From the NCBI RefSeq assembly GCF_006376685.1, contig NZ_VEWL01000014.1, positions 1 through 64,000 of the forward strand: DNA of 64,000 nt, in the 5' to 3' direction. Made by a program: the position numbers and the translations under genes. The notes beneath the pieces are model-generated. The model had not been told where the DNA came from and did no database searches. It saw nothing but the letters and a program-made list of their open reading frames with translations. The DNA comes from Ochrobactrum teleogrylli (GTDB lineage Bacteria > Pseudomonadota > Alphaproteobacteria > Rhizobiales > Rhizobiaceae). Of the stretch, positions 35,265 through 43,009 are shown piece by piece; the stretch's first letter is position 1; each line of letters starts with the position of its first letter.

Positions 35265-35522
35265 TTAGTTAAGCGTGGGCTTTTGATTATGGCGGACCAT
35301 CAGTCCCGCCGCTTCGGCGGCTTTGATAAATGACGCCCGGGCAGTATTGGGCAGCCCCTCCATATCGGCGAGGCAGGCCTGCAATGCGTCCTGATATTCG
35401 TCGCCCTGGGCGCCTTCCGGCCAATAGTTTAAAAGGCATTCCGCCGCCATTGGCGTATTCGTCACGACCTGATACTTACCGACGCCGTAGAGCTGAATAT
35501 CAACGGGTTCTCCCCAAGCCAT
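35265..35522 (-). CDS. DUF982 protein
   Basis: 85 residues. DUF982 is a small cytoplasmic family common in Rhizobiales; function unknown. Family landmarks are MAWGEPVDIQLYG, a TNTPMAAECLLNYWPEG helix, ALQACLADMEGLPNTARASF and an AAEAAGL end. GGGAG lies 8 bases ahead of ATG 35522. A paralogue with an internal stop lies at 39000-39251. A 14-bp palindrome sits 47 bases upstream of the start. It lies at the edge of the stress-gene island. Confidence 0.85.
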   Translation of the reverse strand: MAWGEPVDIQLYGVGKYQVVTNTPMAAECLLNYWPEGAQGDEYQDALQACLADMEGLPNTARASFIKAAEAAGLMVRHNQKPTLN

Positions 35523-35568
35523 CGCGGTCTCCCAATAAAAGATGTCCTGCCTTGAGGTGGTAAGGCTG

Positions 35569-35582
35569 AGCTGACGTCAGCT
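35569..35582. promoter_or_regulatory. Perfect 14-bp palindrome in the DUF982/HWE kinase gap
   Basis: AGCTGACGTCAGCT, fully self-complementary, 47 bases upstream of the DUF982 start. The TGACGTCA core is typical of several dimeric regulators. No -10/-35 could be assigned with confidence. Confidence 0.35.
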
Positions 35583-35845
35583 TGGCAAGTGTCGTTCGAA
35601 CGGCAGCTGGCGCCAATACAAGTTTCTGGCTCCCTAACCTGGCGTGTGCATTTTTGTTCCTTGTGTCGCCGCGCTTGCAAAATTTGGGTCGAACACCCCT
35701 CGCAAGAACGGAATGGCGGCGCGAACGGGAAGTGGAAGGGGACGGATACCGCCTGCACCTGGAATCCGGTTGGTTTATTTCAGACAATTGATATCGCGTG
35801 ATGATCGACTAATATGGATTAATCTTTTTGGAATGGGCGGATAAG

Positions 35846-36925
35846 ATGGAAAGTCATCAAGATCAAACTGGCGATGAGCGGCTCGTTGGTTCGACCGGCG
35901 GTATACGTCGATTCACGTTGTCCGTCACAGCTGCGCCGCGGCCGCAATTTAGCGATACGGAACTCGACATTCGCGATTGGCTGGCCGCGATTGTCGACGG
36001 TTCTGATGACGCCATCATCAGCAAGAACTTGGACGGGATTATTAAGAGCTGGAACAGAGGCGCACAGCGCCTTTTCGGCTATCAGGCGGAAGAAGTCATT
36101 GGCAAGCCGGTGACAATTCTCATTCCAGACGACCGGTTGGGCGAAGAGCCGGCTATTCTGGCCGCGATACGCAATGGCAACCGGGTCGACCACTTTGAAA
36201 CAATCCGGAAGCGAAAAGACGGAACGCTGATCGATATTTCGTTGACGATTTCACCCATTCGCAATGCGAATGGCGTGATTGTTGGGGCTTCGAAGATCGC
36301 GCGCGACATTACAGAACGTCTGCAGGCGCAAAAGCAGCAGCTGCTCCTGATGGGCGAGATGCAGCATCGTGTGAAAAACCTTTTCGCACTGGCGAACGGA
36401 ATCGTTTCGCTGAGCGCAAGATCGACCACGCAGGTTGACGAACTCCGCGAGACCGTCCAGGCGCGCCTAGCCGCGCTTGCACGGGCGCACGAGCTGACAA
36501 TGCCGGCATGGGAAGAGGCCGACATGACGGTTTCTTCGGTGCCGCTCCAGACTCTGGTGCGTACCATTCTCGAACCCTATGATGAGCAGAATATTCGTAT
36601 TTCCGGGGCTGATCCTGCAATCTCGGGCAAGTCGCTGACAAATCTGTCGCTGCTTTTGCATGAACTGGCGACGAACGCCGCCAAGCATGGGGCACTGGCG
36701 GGTACAGGGGGCCAGCTTTTGGTCAGCATAGAAGAAACACAGGAAGCTGTCGTCGTTCACTGGCTGGAAACGGGCAATGAACATCATAACGATCAACCAA
36801 GCGAAGGATTCGGAACGCGACTTGAAAAGGCGCTGGTCTCAGCCCTTGCGGCCCGACTTGATCGGGCGTGGACGGACAACACGCTGGAAATATCAATCGC
36901 CTTGCCTAACACACCTGTTGAATAG
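35846..36925 (+). CDS. PAS-domain HWE-family sensor histidine kinase
   Basis: 359 residues from ATG 35846 (the frame also runs from a TTG at 35828). A PAS domain (about 50-165: IVDGSDDAIISKNLDGIIKS, FGYQAEEVIGKPV) with a PAC-like tail (SKIARDITERL) is followed by the HWE dimerisation/acceptor box GEMQHRVKNLFALANGI, the conserved Asn-bearing LLHELATNAAKHGAL and the diagnostic VVHWLE (W-x-E). It is cytoplasmic, with no membrane helices. HWE and related HisKA_2 kinases commonly feed the PhyR-NepR-EcfG general stress response in alphaproteobacteria, and this one sits at the head of a gene island with EcfG-like promoters, so a stress-sensor role is likely (inference). Confidence 0.9.
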   Translation: MESHQDQTGDERLVGSTGGIRRFTLSVTAAPRPQFSDTELDIRDWLAAIVDGSDDAIISKNLDGIIKSWNRGAQRLFGYQAEEVIGKPVTILIPDDRLGEEPAILAAIRNGNRVDHFETIRKRKDGTLIDISLTISPIRNANGVIVGASKIARDITERLQAQKQQLLLMGEMQHRVKNLFALANGIVSLSARSTTQVDELRETVQARLAALARAHELTMPAWEEADMTVSSVPLQTLVRTILEPYDEQNIRISGADPAISGKSLTNLSLLLHELATNAAKHGALAGTGGQLLVSIEETQEAVVVHWLETGNEHHNDQPSEGFGTRLEKALVSALAARLDRAWTDNTLEISIALPNTPVE

Positions 36926-37052
36926 CCTGCCCTCCGGCTGACTGAAGAAGGCATGAATCATGCGCAGCTGGACGTGTTCAGCCGCTGATACCGGCTGTTT
37001 GTTCGATTTCATTAACGGCGATGGACGCATCTCAGAAAAATCTGAACATGCA

Positions 37053-37077
37053 GGAACAAAGGCAATCGTTTGCGGTT
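37053..37077 (+). promoter_or_regulatory. EcfG-type promoter for the BON-domain gene
   Basis: GGAAC (37053-37057), 17-bp spacer, GTT (37075-37077) with CG before it. It lies 42 bases ahead of the BON gene start. Matches the GGAAC-N16/17-CGTT signature of alphaproteobacterial EcfG promoters. Confidence 0.6.
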
Positions 37078-37118
37078 GGGTTGGCTGTCATTTGCCAATG
37101 ACCAAAGGAGCACGTGAT

Positions 37119-37652
37119 ATGCCAGGTCGATACCAAAACGAAGATCGCGACGACTATTATAACGAACCCTACCGGGACCGTGATTATGAAAGCCGTGGCG
37201 GAAACTACCGCGACTATGACGAACGCTATCCGGGCGATTATCGTTCGCGCGGCTATAGCGATGACGAGGAACGCTTCGCATATAATTCGCCGCAAAGAGA
37301 ATCTTTTGCGCGCGATAGCCGCTATGAGCGTCACGGCGCACGCAATGAGCCGATGAAGTCCTCAAGCGGCACAGGAATGCATCGCGGAAAGGGACCGAAG
37401 GGTTACAACCGCACGGACGAGCGCATCAAGGAAGATGTCTCTGACGCCTTGATGGAAGATGCAGATCTTGATGCCTCCGACATTGAGGTCAGCGTCAAGA
37501 AGGGCGAAGTCACCTTGCAGGGACAAGTCGCAACCCGACAGGATAAACGCCGCGCCGAGGATTGCGCCGAAGCATGTGCGGGCGTGGCAGATGTTCAAAA
37601 CAACATCAAGGTCCGCTCGGCCACGGCGACATCCGCCAAGGGTACAGCTTAA
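37119..37652 (+). CDS. BON-domain stress protein with Tyr/Arg/Asp-rich N-terminus
   Basis: 177 residues from ATG 37119 (AAGGAG seven bases upstream). Residues 1-80 are an unusual low-complexity region of Tyr, Arg, Asp and Glu (RDYDERY and similar). A BON domain follows at about 100-168 (ERIKEDVSDALMEDADLDAS, EVSVKKGEVTLQGQVATRQDK, GVADVQNNIKV). BON domains bind membranes and occur in OsmY-type stress proteins. There is no signal peptide, so the protein appears cytoplasmic, which is unusual for the family. An EcfG-like promoter precedes it, and the GW-repeat protein gene follows, possibly in the same transcript. Confidence 0.85.
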   Translation: MPGRYQNEDRDDYYNEPYRDRDYESRGGNYRDYDERYPGDYRSRGYSDDEERFAYNSPQRESFARDSRYERHGARNEPMKSSSGTGMHRGKGPKGYNRTDERIKEDVSDALMEDADLDASDIEVSVKKGEVTLQGQVATRQDKRRAEDCAEACAGVADVQNNIKVRSATATSAKGTA

Positions 37653-37751
37653 TCGAAACCGGAACTCGCGGCTGCGGGAATGCAGCTGGAGAAGGGCTCT
37701 TGCAGCTCAATGCGCCACTGCGCGCAAAATTCATACAATCAGGAGGAAAAA

Positions 37752-38336
37752 ATGCCACGTAATATGCCAGAACGTGACGATCAGGGCCGCTTTGTCAGTG
37801 ATGATGACCGCAGCAGAGCCGGCGGTCGTCGCCACTATGCCGAAAGCCGCCGTGATGACGATTATCGCAGGTCCAGTCGTTACGACGATGACGACAGGGG
37901 ACGCAGCCACGGCGGCTGGTTTGGTGATGCGCAAGGACACGCTGAAGCCGCCCGCCGTGGCTGGGACGAACGCCGCGACGACAGGGATTATGACGATCGT
38001 CGCCGCTATTCCAGCCGCAATGATGATTACGACGACCGTCGTTCCAGTCGCTATGACGACGATGATCGTGGTCGTGGCTGGTACGGTGACTCTCGCGGGC
38101 ATGCAGAAGCCGCCCGCCGGGGCTGGGACGAACGACGCGATGACCGCGATGACGGTCGACGCAGCTATTCCAGTCGCGATGATGATCGCCGTTACGCAAG
38201 CCGTGACGATGACCGGCGTTCCAGCAGTCGGGGCCATGGCGGCTGGTTCGGCGATCCGGAAGGCCATTCCGAAGCGTCGCGGCGGGGATGGGATGATCGC
38301 CGCGATTACGAATATGATGATCGTCGCAGGCGTTGA
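37752..38336 (+). CDS. Hydrophilic GW-repeat protein of unknown function
   Basis: 194 residues from ATG 37752 (AGGAGG just upstream). Composition is extreme: Arg, Asp, Ser and Tyr make up most of the chain, with SSRDDDRR-type stretches. Three copies of a motif GW(F/Y)GDxxGH(A/S)EA(A/S)RRGWD(D/E)RRD lie at residues 55-77, 109-131 and 164-186, spaced 54-55 residues. The spacers are disordered-looking. The motif core (GH-EAARRGW) is seen in short proteins of rhizobia, but no function is known to me. Likely stress-induced, given the neighbours. It resembles a multivalent scaffold, perhaps for nucleic acid or condensates (speculation). Confidence 0.8.
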   Translation: MPRNMPERDDQGRFVSDDDRSRAGGRRHYAESRRDDDYRRSSRYDDDDRGRSHGGWFGDAQGHAEAARRGWDERRDDRDYDDRRRYSSRNDDYDDRRSSRYDDDDRGRGWYGDSRGHAEAARRGWDERRDDRDDGRRSYSSRDDDRRYASRDDDRRSSSRGHGGWFGDPEGHSEASRRGWDDRRDYEYDDRRRR

Positions 38337-38601
38337 TGTTCCAAAGTTGGTAGGGGCGTCCATCCGGTCGCCCTTACCGGCCGGGTAGCTTGTAAAAGTC
38401 TGAATAGTTGACGTAATAGTAAGTTGTATAACGGTTTAATTCTACCTAAAGGTGCAAAGAAAGCGGCGCGGAAAAATAATGAATAACCGCATCCTTTTGT
38501 ACGGATGAGCTTTTCTTGATCCACATATTAAGTGATCAGGGAATGATATCTTTATGAGAATGAATATGGTTCGCTGGTTATGTCGAAGCCGGGAGCCAGA
38601 C

Positions 38602-38889
38602 ATGCCATTTTTTAATGAAGCGAGCCGCATCTATAATCAAATTGAAGTCGACTTCATGAGAAGTTGTTATGCTCACGCGGCTATAATGCTGGAAGAAAGT
38701 GACCGGGGATATTCGGCGCGCGATTTGGCGTCTTTGACACTGTTGCTTTATGACAGCGGTCTTCGCGACCATAATTATATTACCGAACTGGTCGCCCGGC
38801 TCGCCAATAAGAAATTCATGGATCGCCGTCAAAAATCGATGGCGGCAAATTCAAATCTTGAGGGAACAAACTCTAGCGCAGGCGGTTAG
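38602..38889 (+). CDS. Small conserved protein, copy 1 of a paralogous pair
   Basis: 95 residues from ATG 38602 (GGGAGCC upstream). It opens MPFFNEASRIYNQIEVDFMR, and then SCYAHAAIMLEESDRGYSARDLASLTLLLYDSGLRDHNYI is predicted helical. It is 65-70 percent alike to the product of 43358-43648 over the first 80 residues, with the C-terminal tails diverging. No family was recognised. An EcfG-like promoter (38863-38887) lies inside its 3' end and drives the next locus, not this gene. Its own promoter was not identified. Confidence 0.75.
   Translation: MPFFNEASRIYNQIEVDFMRSCYAHAAIMLEESDRGYSARDLASLTLLLYDSGLRDHNYITELVARLANKKFMDRRQKSMAANSNLEGTNSSAGG
38863..38887 (+). promoter_or_regulatory. EcfG-type promoter upstream of the DUF982 pseudogene
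   Basis: GGAAC (38863-38867), 17-bp spacer, GTT (38885-38887), within the 3' end of the preceding gene and 113 bases ahead of the pseudogene start. Same spacing as the other sites in the island. Confidence 0.55.
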
Positions 38890-38999
38890 GCTCACCGATC
38901 TAGAATTGGTGTCAGTCCCGCTCGAACATTGCTTGCCAGGCTGTCACCAGCCCTGCCTTTCGCCCCCGCCGAGGCAGGGCATCTTTTGGGGAGGCTGCC

Positions 39000-39251
39000 A
39001 TGGCTTGGGGTGAACCTGTCGACGTTGAATTGTTCGGAACGGGCAAACACTGCACGGTCACGAACGCGGCGATGGCTGCGGAATATCTTCTTGAAGAATG
39101 GCCGCATGAGGCCCGCGGTGCGGAATTCTGGCGCGCCATCTAGAACTGTCTTGCCGACCTTGAGAACAAGCCCAACACAGCCAGAGAGTGCTTCATTGCC
39201 GCTATCAAGGCTGCGGATGTGTCTGCACGTCCTCCAGCACTGCCAGCTTGA
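39000..39251 (+). pseudogene. DUF982 pseudogene with one in-frame amber stop
   Basis: Reading from ATG 39000 gives MAWGEPVDVELFGTGKHCTV and then TNAAMAAEYLLEEWPHEARG, clearly DUF982. It is interrupted by TAG at 39141-39143 (codon 48). The frame continues without further faults through NCLADLENKPNTARECFIAA to TGA 39251 for a full 83-codon length. The intact paralogue has Gln at this place (ALQACLADME), so a single CAG-to-TAG change explains it. GGGGAGG precedes the start. No other frame damage is seen, so the mutation looks recent, or the stop is read through. Confidence 0.85.
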
Positions 39252-39322
39252 ACATCCGAGGGTACGGCTCATCGGATGGATGGCGCGAAGCAACACTTGG
39301 AGTGTTCGAACGCTAAGCGCCT

Positions 39323-39354
39323 GCCCCGGCGATGTTGGGAGACGCCGCCGGGGC
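39323..39354. terminator. GC-rich hairpin after the DUF982 pseudogene
   Basis: GCCCCGGCG (39323-39331) and CGCCGGGGC (39346-39354) form a perfect 9-bp stem with a 14-nt loop. No T-run follows, so it may be a weak terminator or an RNA-stabilising structure. Confidence 0.4.
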
Positions 39355-39376
39355 ACATAACACTGACGGCTCACCG

Positions 39377-39401
39377 GGAACATTTGGGCTGAGGTGGGGT
39401 T
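39377..39401 (+). promoter_or_regulatory. EcfG-type promoter of the tail-anchored membrane protein gene
   Basis: GGAAC (39377-39381), 17-bp spacer, GTT (39399-39401), 23 bases ahead of the start at 39424. Matches the other island promoters. Confidence 0.6.
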
Positions 39402-39423
39402 GGGTTGCCGAGGTAGATCAAAA

Positions 39424-39747
39424 ATGGACAAGGACGGACACAAAACGAGCGAAGGATCCCGCATACGCGGTGCTATCCAGAAGGGACAAACCGGTGACAA
39501 GGCGCCTGGATTTGATCCGGCTGCAGCGCCTTTCGAAACGGATTCCGAAGCGGGCGGCAGTTCCTCTCCGGGGCTCGATCATGAACAATCACCAGACAGT
39601 ATGAAGCACGACAGCAATGCCTCCAGTCACGCTTCGGCCCTGCGTCAGTGGGAGAAGGATAGAAAGCGAACTGTGCAGCCATTCTTAGTGGCGCTGGTGA
39701 TCCTGCTGGTGATTATAGTGGCGCTTATACTGATTTGGGGCCGCTGA
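39424..39747 (+). CDS. Small membrane protein with C-terminal anchor
   Basis: 107 residues from ATG 39424 (GAGGT upstream). The first 80 residues are polar and probably disordered (DKDGHKTSEGSRIRGAIQKG and a Ser/Pro/Asp-rich stretch). A single helix near the C-terminus (FLVALVILLVIIVALILIW) anchors it to the membrane with a one-residue tail. A typical EcfG-type promoter precedes it. No family recognised; small tail-anchored proteins are common among general-stress genes. Confidence 0.75.
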   Translation: MDKDGHKTSEGSRIRGAIQKGQTGDKAPGFDPAAAPFETDSEAGGSSSPGLDHEQSPDSMKHDSNASSHASALRQWEKDRKRTVQPFLVALVILLVIIVALILIWGR

Positions 39748-39770
39748 TCGGCAAGGCTACACCTCCAACC

Positions 39771-40382
39771 TCAACACCAGGCGTCTATCAGTTCCTCTGT
39801 GGAAACCAGTTCCAGTTGTTCACTGAAGCGCTGGTGGCAAAGCGACATGATCGCGTCATGCGTTTGGTCGGAAACGCTGCAGATTGCATCATGAACCATA
39901 ATCACCCGATATCCACGATCCACGGCCCCCAGCAGAGTAGCGAGTACGCAAAGGTCTGTTTCCGCACCGGTGATAACGAGTGTATGAATGCGCTTATTGA
40001 CCAGATAGGTTTGGAGATGGTCTTCTGTCCATGGCGAATAGACTGTCTTGTCGAGTACGGCTGCGGGAGGCACGAAATCCTTCAACGGGTCCACAAGCTG
40101 AATTAGCGCAGGATCAATATGGGCCAGCGTGAGCGCTTCCCATTTCCGATAGTAATCGACCCAGATACCTATTGCATCCTCGGGGCGCTTTGGCGGGATA
40201 AAGCGCGTAAATATGGTGTTGTCGCGCTGGGCTGTGCAGATATCGATGATCCGTGGCAAAATCTGTTCTACCCACGGAACGAACCATGGTGAGTTTGGTC
40301 CAAACAGATTCTGCATGTCGATACAAAGATGCATGGAGCCGGGCTGGAGCTTACCCCGCAAAAGACCCGTTTCTACAGGCAT
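39771..40382 (-). CDS. Isochorismatase-family cysteine hydrolase
   Basis: About 203 residues from ATG 40382; no ribosome-binding site is clear, and the frame extends to a TTG at 40460 only three bases after the upstream gene's stop, so the start is uncertain. The catalytic triad of the family is present: Asp in MHLCIDMQNLF, Lys in VLDKTVYSPW and Cys in ITGAETDLCVLATL. Relatives hydrolyse amides such as nicotinamide, ureidoacrylate or N-carbamoyl compounds. Co-transcribed with the 40464-40784 gene from an EcfG-type promoter. The exact substrate is unknown. Confidence 0.85.
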   Translation of the reverse strand: MPVETGLLRGKLQPGSMHLCIDMQNLFGPNSPWFVPWVEQILPRIIDICTAQRDNTIFTRFIPPKRPEDAIGIWVDYYRKWEALTLAHIDPALIQLVDPLKDFVPPAAVLDKTVYSPWTEDHLQTYLVNKRIHTLVITGAETDLCVLATLLGAVDRGYRVIMVHDAICSVSDQTHDAIMSLCHQRFSEQLELVSTEELIDAWC

Positions 40383-40463
40383 GAGAGACGGTGCAATGAG
40401 GGCGGTGGGACAACAAGATCGCTTATCATCAAAATCCCCATCTGCGTTTCGAAAAGACAAACC

Positions 40464-40784
40464 TCAGGATTTTGGATCGGCTGAGGCCGGTGTCGATGGC
40501 GTTGTCACGGCAACCGGATCGCTTGCCGGAAAACTGTCCTTCAAACCTTTTTCAAGGCGCTGATTTTCATCGTCTCGTTGCGGGGGCGTGGTTGCCCGTC
40601 CCAATTCGATCTCGACCGTCTTTATCGCCTGAGACAGACAGTTTGCCGCTTGCTCGAGTTGTTCATTTCGTTCCGACGAACTGCTGGACGTAAGTTGAAC
40701 CGTAATTTTCTCTTCCGCTTCACCTACAAATTCCACGACTACTCGCGTTTCGTCGCTGCGAACGTTGATCGTCAGAATATTCAT
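40464..40784 (-). CDS. Small conserved protein with DSFPASDP tail
   Basis: 106 residues from ATG 40784 (GAGGAG ahead). The N-terminal 60 residues are beta-rich then helical (MNILTINVRSDETRVVVEF). The C-terminal part has the LEKGLKDSFPASDPVAVT motif, which recurs in short alphaproteobacterial proteins of unknown function. A GGAAC-N17-GTT promoter lies 28 bases upstream. First gene of a two-gene transcript with the isochorismatase, and divergent from the sigma factor gene. Confidence 0.7.
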   Translation of the reverse strand: MNILTINVRSDETRVVVEFVGEAEEKITVQLTSSSSSERNEQLEQAANCLSQAIKTVEIELGRATTPPQRDDENQRLEKGLKDSFPASDPVAVTTPSTPASADPKS

Positions 40785-40811
40785 GTCATGCTCCTCGAAT
40801 TGGTTGGTTCT

Positions 40812-40836
40812 AACCATCCACGCTCCGGGTTGTTCC
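40812..40836 (-). promoter_or_regulatory. EcfG-type promoter of the DSFPASDP/isochorismatase operon
   Basis: On the minus strand, GGAAC (complement of 40832-40836), 17-bp spacer, GTT (complement of 40812-40814). It faces away from the sigma factor gene, which has a related motif on the other strand at 40884-40908. Confidence 0.6.
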
Positions 40837-40883
40837 CTGCCTGCCGAAAAAATGTACGGTAACGTACCAATTGCAGTTGCGTC

Positions 40884-40908
40884 GGAACCAATAGCTTCGA
40901 GAGGCCTT
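40884..40908 (+). promoter_or_regulatory. Imperfect EcfG-type promoter of the sigma factor gene
   Basis: GGAAC (40884-40888), 17-bp spacer, CTT (40906-40908) instead of GTT; 30 bases ahead of the sigma gene. Autoregulation of EcfG genes is common, but the one mismatch in the short -10 box lowers confidence. Confidence 0.4.
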
Positions 40909-40937
40909 ATCTCACCGGGTGGGCAGGAGGAGATACC

Positions 40938-41426
40938 ATGTCATCCAATCCCGATTTCGAAGATGAGTTGCTGAAACTTTTACCCGCGCTCCATCAGTTT
41001 GCGCGAACAATGTGCCGCCAATCCACCGATGTGGACGATCTGGTTCAGGAGACAGTGGTGAAGGCGCTCAAGAACCAGGATAAATATGTGCCGTTTGGGC
41101 CGCTGAAGTCATGGCTCTTCACCATTATGAAGAACACTTTCTGCAGCAAAATCAAGCGCGCGCGGCGCGAGGATGTCATGCTGGAGTGGGACGGGCCCAC
41201 GATCGGTCCGTCGCAGGACTGGGCCATGGAACTGCAGGATGTCGGACGCGCCTATGACAGGTTATCGCCACTTCACCGGAACGTCATCGAACTGGTGATT
41301 TTTAACGGATTGAGCTATGAGCACGCCGCCACAAAAGCGGGTTGCACCATCGGCACCATCAAAAGCAGGCTTAACAGGGCAAGAACACAGCTTGAAGGCG
41401 ATTTGAGTTCAGCCGGTAAGCATTGA
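40938..41426 (+). CDS. EcfG-like (ECF15-type) sigma factor
   Basis: 162 residues. Region 2: LLKLLPALHQFARTMCRQSTDVDDLVQETVVKALKN with the DDLVQ core, and PLKSWLFTIMKNTFCSKIKR. Region 4: LSPLHRNVIELVIFNGLSYEHAATKAGCTIGTIKSRLNRAR, a strong match to the EcfG group, the output sigma of the alphaproteobacterial general stress response. GGAGGAG precedes ATG 40938. No PhyR or NepR gene is present in the window, so it may be a second EcfG paralogue controlled by a partner elsewhere, as seen in Rhizobiales. Its neighbours carry GGAAC-N17-GTT promoters, its expected targets. Confidence 0.88.
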   Translation: MSSNPDFEDELLKLLPALHQFARTMCRQSTDVDDLVQETVVKALKNQDKYVPFGPLKSWLFTIMKNTFCSKIKRARREDVMLEWDGPTIGPSQDWAMELQDVGRAYDRLSPLHRNVIELVIFNGLSYEHAATKAGCTIGTIKSRLNRARTQLEGDLSSAGKH

Positions 41427-41506
41427 ATAAGAACCCGCCTGCTCGATGGTCCGGGTTCTGCTTCTTCATCAAAGCGCCTCCACAAAGTTGGGATGGCGGC
41501 TATTTC

Positions 41507-41531
41507 GGAACCAAGCGTTCTTCTGGTTGTT
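41507..41531 (+). promoter_or_regulatory. EcfG-type promoter of the first crp-like gene
   Basis: GGAAC (41507-41511), 17-bp spacer, GTT (41529-41531), 34 bases ahead of ATG 41565. Shares the exact spacing of the set. Confidence 0.6.
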
Positions 41532-41564
41532 GTTCTTGGTGAGGGGCCCAGAAGAGGTGCATGT

Positions 41565-42302
41565 ATGTCATTTCCCAGCCAAGACGCCATGGCGAACAAA
41601 CTTTTGGCTTTGCTCCCGCCTGACGATTATGCTGCGATCATCCGTGAAACCGTGCATGTCGATCTTCCGCGGGGTGTCACTATCGCGGAAAAAGGCCGGT
41701 CAATCACAAAAGTCTATTTTATGACATCCGGCATCGGCTCCATTGTGGTGACAACCGCTGAAGGTCACCGGGCCGAGGCGGGGCTGTTTGGATTTGACGG
41801 TTATGTGCCGACCTCGGCAATTGCCGGTGTTGAAACAAGCTCTTACGATGTCTTCATACAGGTCGCAGGCGAAGCGTACGAAATACCCTATGACCGGTTT
41901 CGTCATTGGATGGCCAGTAGCTGCAATTTCTCCAATATCATGATCCGGTCAATAGAAGCCTTTTCGGTTCAACTGGCCCACACTGCGGCTTCCAACGCCA
42001 TTCACGATGTTCCTCAACGCCTCGCGCGCTGGTTATTGATGTGTGACGATCGGATATCCGGCAGCGAAATCGCCCTGACCCATGAATTCATGTCTATCAT
42101 GCTTGCGGTCCGGCGACCAAGCGTGACCACTTCGCTCCATATATTGGAGGGGCTGGGCCTGATCAAATCCGTGCGCGGAGCGGTTCTCATTCGCAGCCGC
42201 CGAGGATTGGAGCAATACGCGCGGGATGCTTACGGCTGGCCGGAAAAAGAGTATTCACGTCTGATGGGCAGTTTTGACTGCGCCCGTTCCGATCCGGTCT
42301 AA
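41565..42302 (+). CDS. Crp/Fnr-family transcription regulator, copy 1
   Basis: 245 residues from ATG 41565 (AGAGGTG upstream). It has a cyclic-nucleotide-binding-like beta roll (about 15-130: GVTIAEKGRSITKVYFMTSGIGSIVV) lacking the Fnr-type Cys cluster and the cAMP-contact Arg-Ser pattern of Crp, then a C-terminal winged helix (about 165-225: LTHEFMSIMLAVRRPSVTTSLHILEGLGLI). It belongs to a rhizobial group of Crp-like proteins of unknown effector. Preceded by an EcfG-type promoter. Convergent with the paralogue at 42299, sharing a 4-base overlap of stop codons. Confidence 0.88.
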   Translation: MSFPSQDAMANKLLALLPPDDYAAIIRETVHVDLPRGVTIAEKGRSITKVYFMTSGIGSIVVTTAEGHRAEAGLFGFDGYVPTSAIAGVETSSYDVFIQVAGEAYEIPYDRFRHWMASSCNFSNIMIRSIEAFSVQLAHTAASNAIHDVPQRLARWLLMCDDRISGSEIALTHEFMSIMLAVRRPSVTTSLHILEGLGLIKSVRGAVLIRSRRGLEQYARDAYGWPEKEYSRLMGSFDCARSDPV

Positions 42303-43009
42303 CCGCTCAGACCAAAAAGACGACGATATTCCTCTTCCGGTTTGCCGTAGGCTTCACCGGCAAAATCCTCCAAACCCTTTCGATCACGAACCGTAATACG
42401 GCCTCTTTCGGATATGATCAGCTTTTTCCCTTCCAGCACGTGCAGGCCGGTCGTGATGCTGGGACGTCTGACGCCGAGCATCAACGCGATGAAATCGTGG
42501 GTGAGCACGATTTCATCCCCGTCGGTCCGGTCGTGAGACATCAAAAGCCAGCGAGCCAGACGTTCGTGAATATGCAGATTCACATTCGCCCAGACTGTGT
42601 AGGATAATTGCGAGGCGAAGGTCTGAATGTAACGAGCCAGCAAATTGGCGAACAAGCTGTTGCGGTTGATTTCCGCCCGCGCCGAGCCGATTTCGATCCG
42701 ATGGCCAGAACCACTGACCTGCATGACGACTTCATGGATACTGGTCGTTGCGCCAACGGCCGCCGATGTGGGCGAAAATCCCTCGCGACCGAACATGCCC
42801 GCTTCCACCATTGGACCTTTATCAGACACGGTGATGACCGATCCGATGCCTTCGCAGAGAAAGTAAATATAATCGATAGGTTGGTCAGCTTTAACGAGTA
42901 CCTGTCCACGTTCCAGGGTAACAGGCTCCAATAAAGTTTGAATTTGATTGTAGATGTCTGGCGGAAGGCTTTTTAACAGGCGGTTTTTCACTGTATTTCT
43001 GTCGTACAT
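42299..43009 (-). CDS. Crp/Fnr-family transcription regulator, copy 2
   Basis: 236 residues from ATG 43009; the longer frame to 43333 is not supported by composition or start signals. Same architecture as copy 1, with the effector-like roll (ITVSDKGPMVEAGMFGREGFSP) and recognition helix MLGVRRPSITTGLHVLEGKKLI. The two are about 45 percent alike and clearly homologous. No EcfG promoter was found upstream on the minus strand, so regulation differs. The stop overlaps the convergent copy by 4 bases. Confidence 0.85.
   Translation of the reverse strand: MYDRNTVKNRLLKSLPPDIYNQIQTLLEPVTLERGQVLVKADQPIDYIYFLCEGIGSVITVSDKGPMVEAGMFGREGFSPTSAAVGATTSIHEVVMQVSGSGHRIEIGSARAEINRNSLFANLLARYIQTFASQLSYTVWANVNLHIHERLARWLLMSHDRTDGDEIVLTHDFIALMLGVRRPSITTGLHVLEGKKLIISERGRITVRDRKGLEDFAGEAYGKPEEEYRRLFGLSG

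Noticed and set aside
37752-38336. CRISPR-like or minisatellite reading of the repeats in the GW protein gene
   Set aside because: Repeats are at protein level with 160-bp spacing and variable DNA; no short palindromic repeat-spacer structure.
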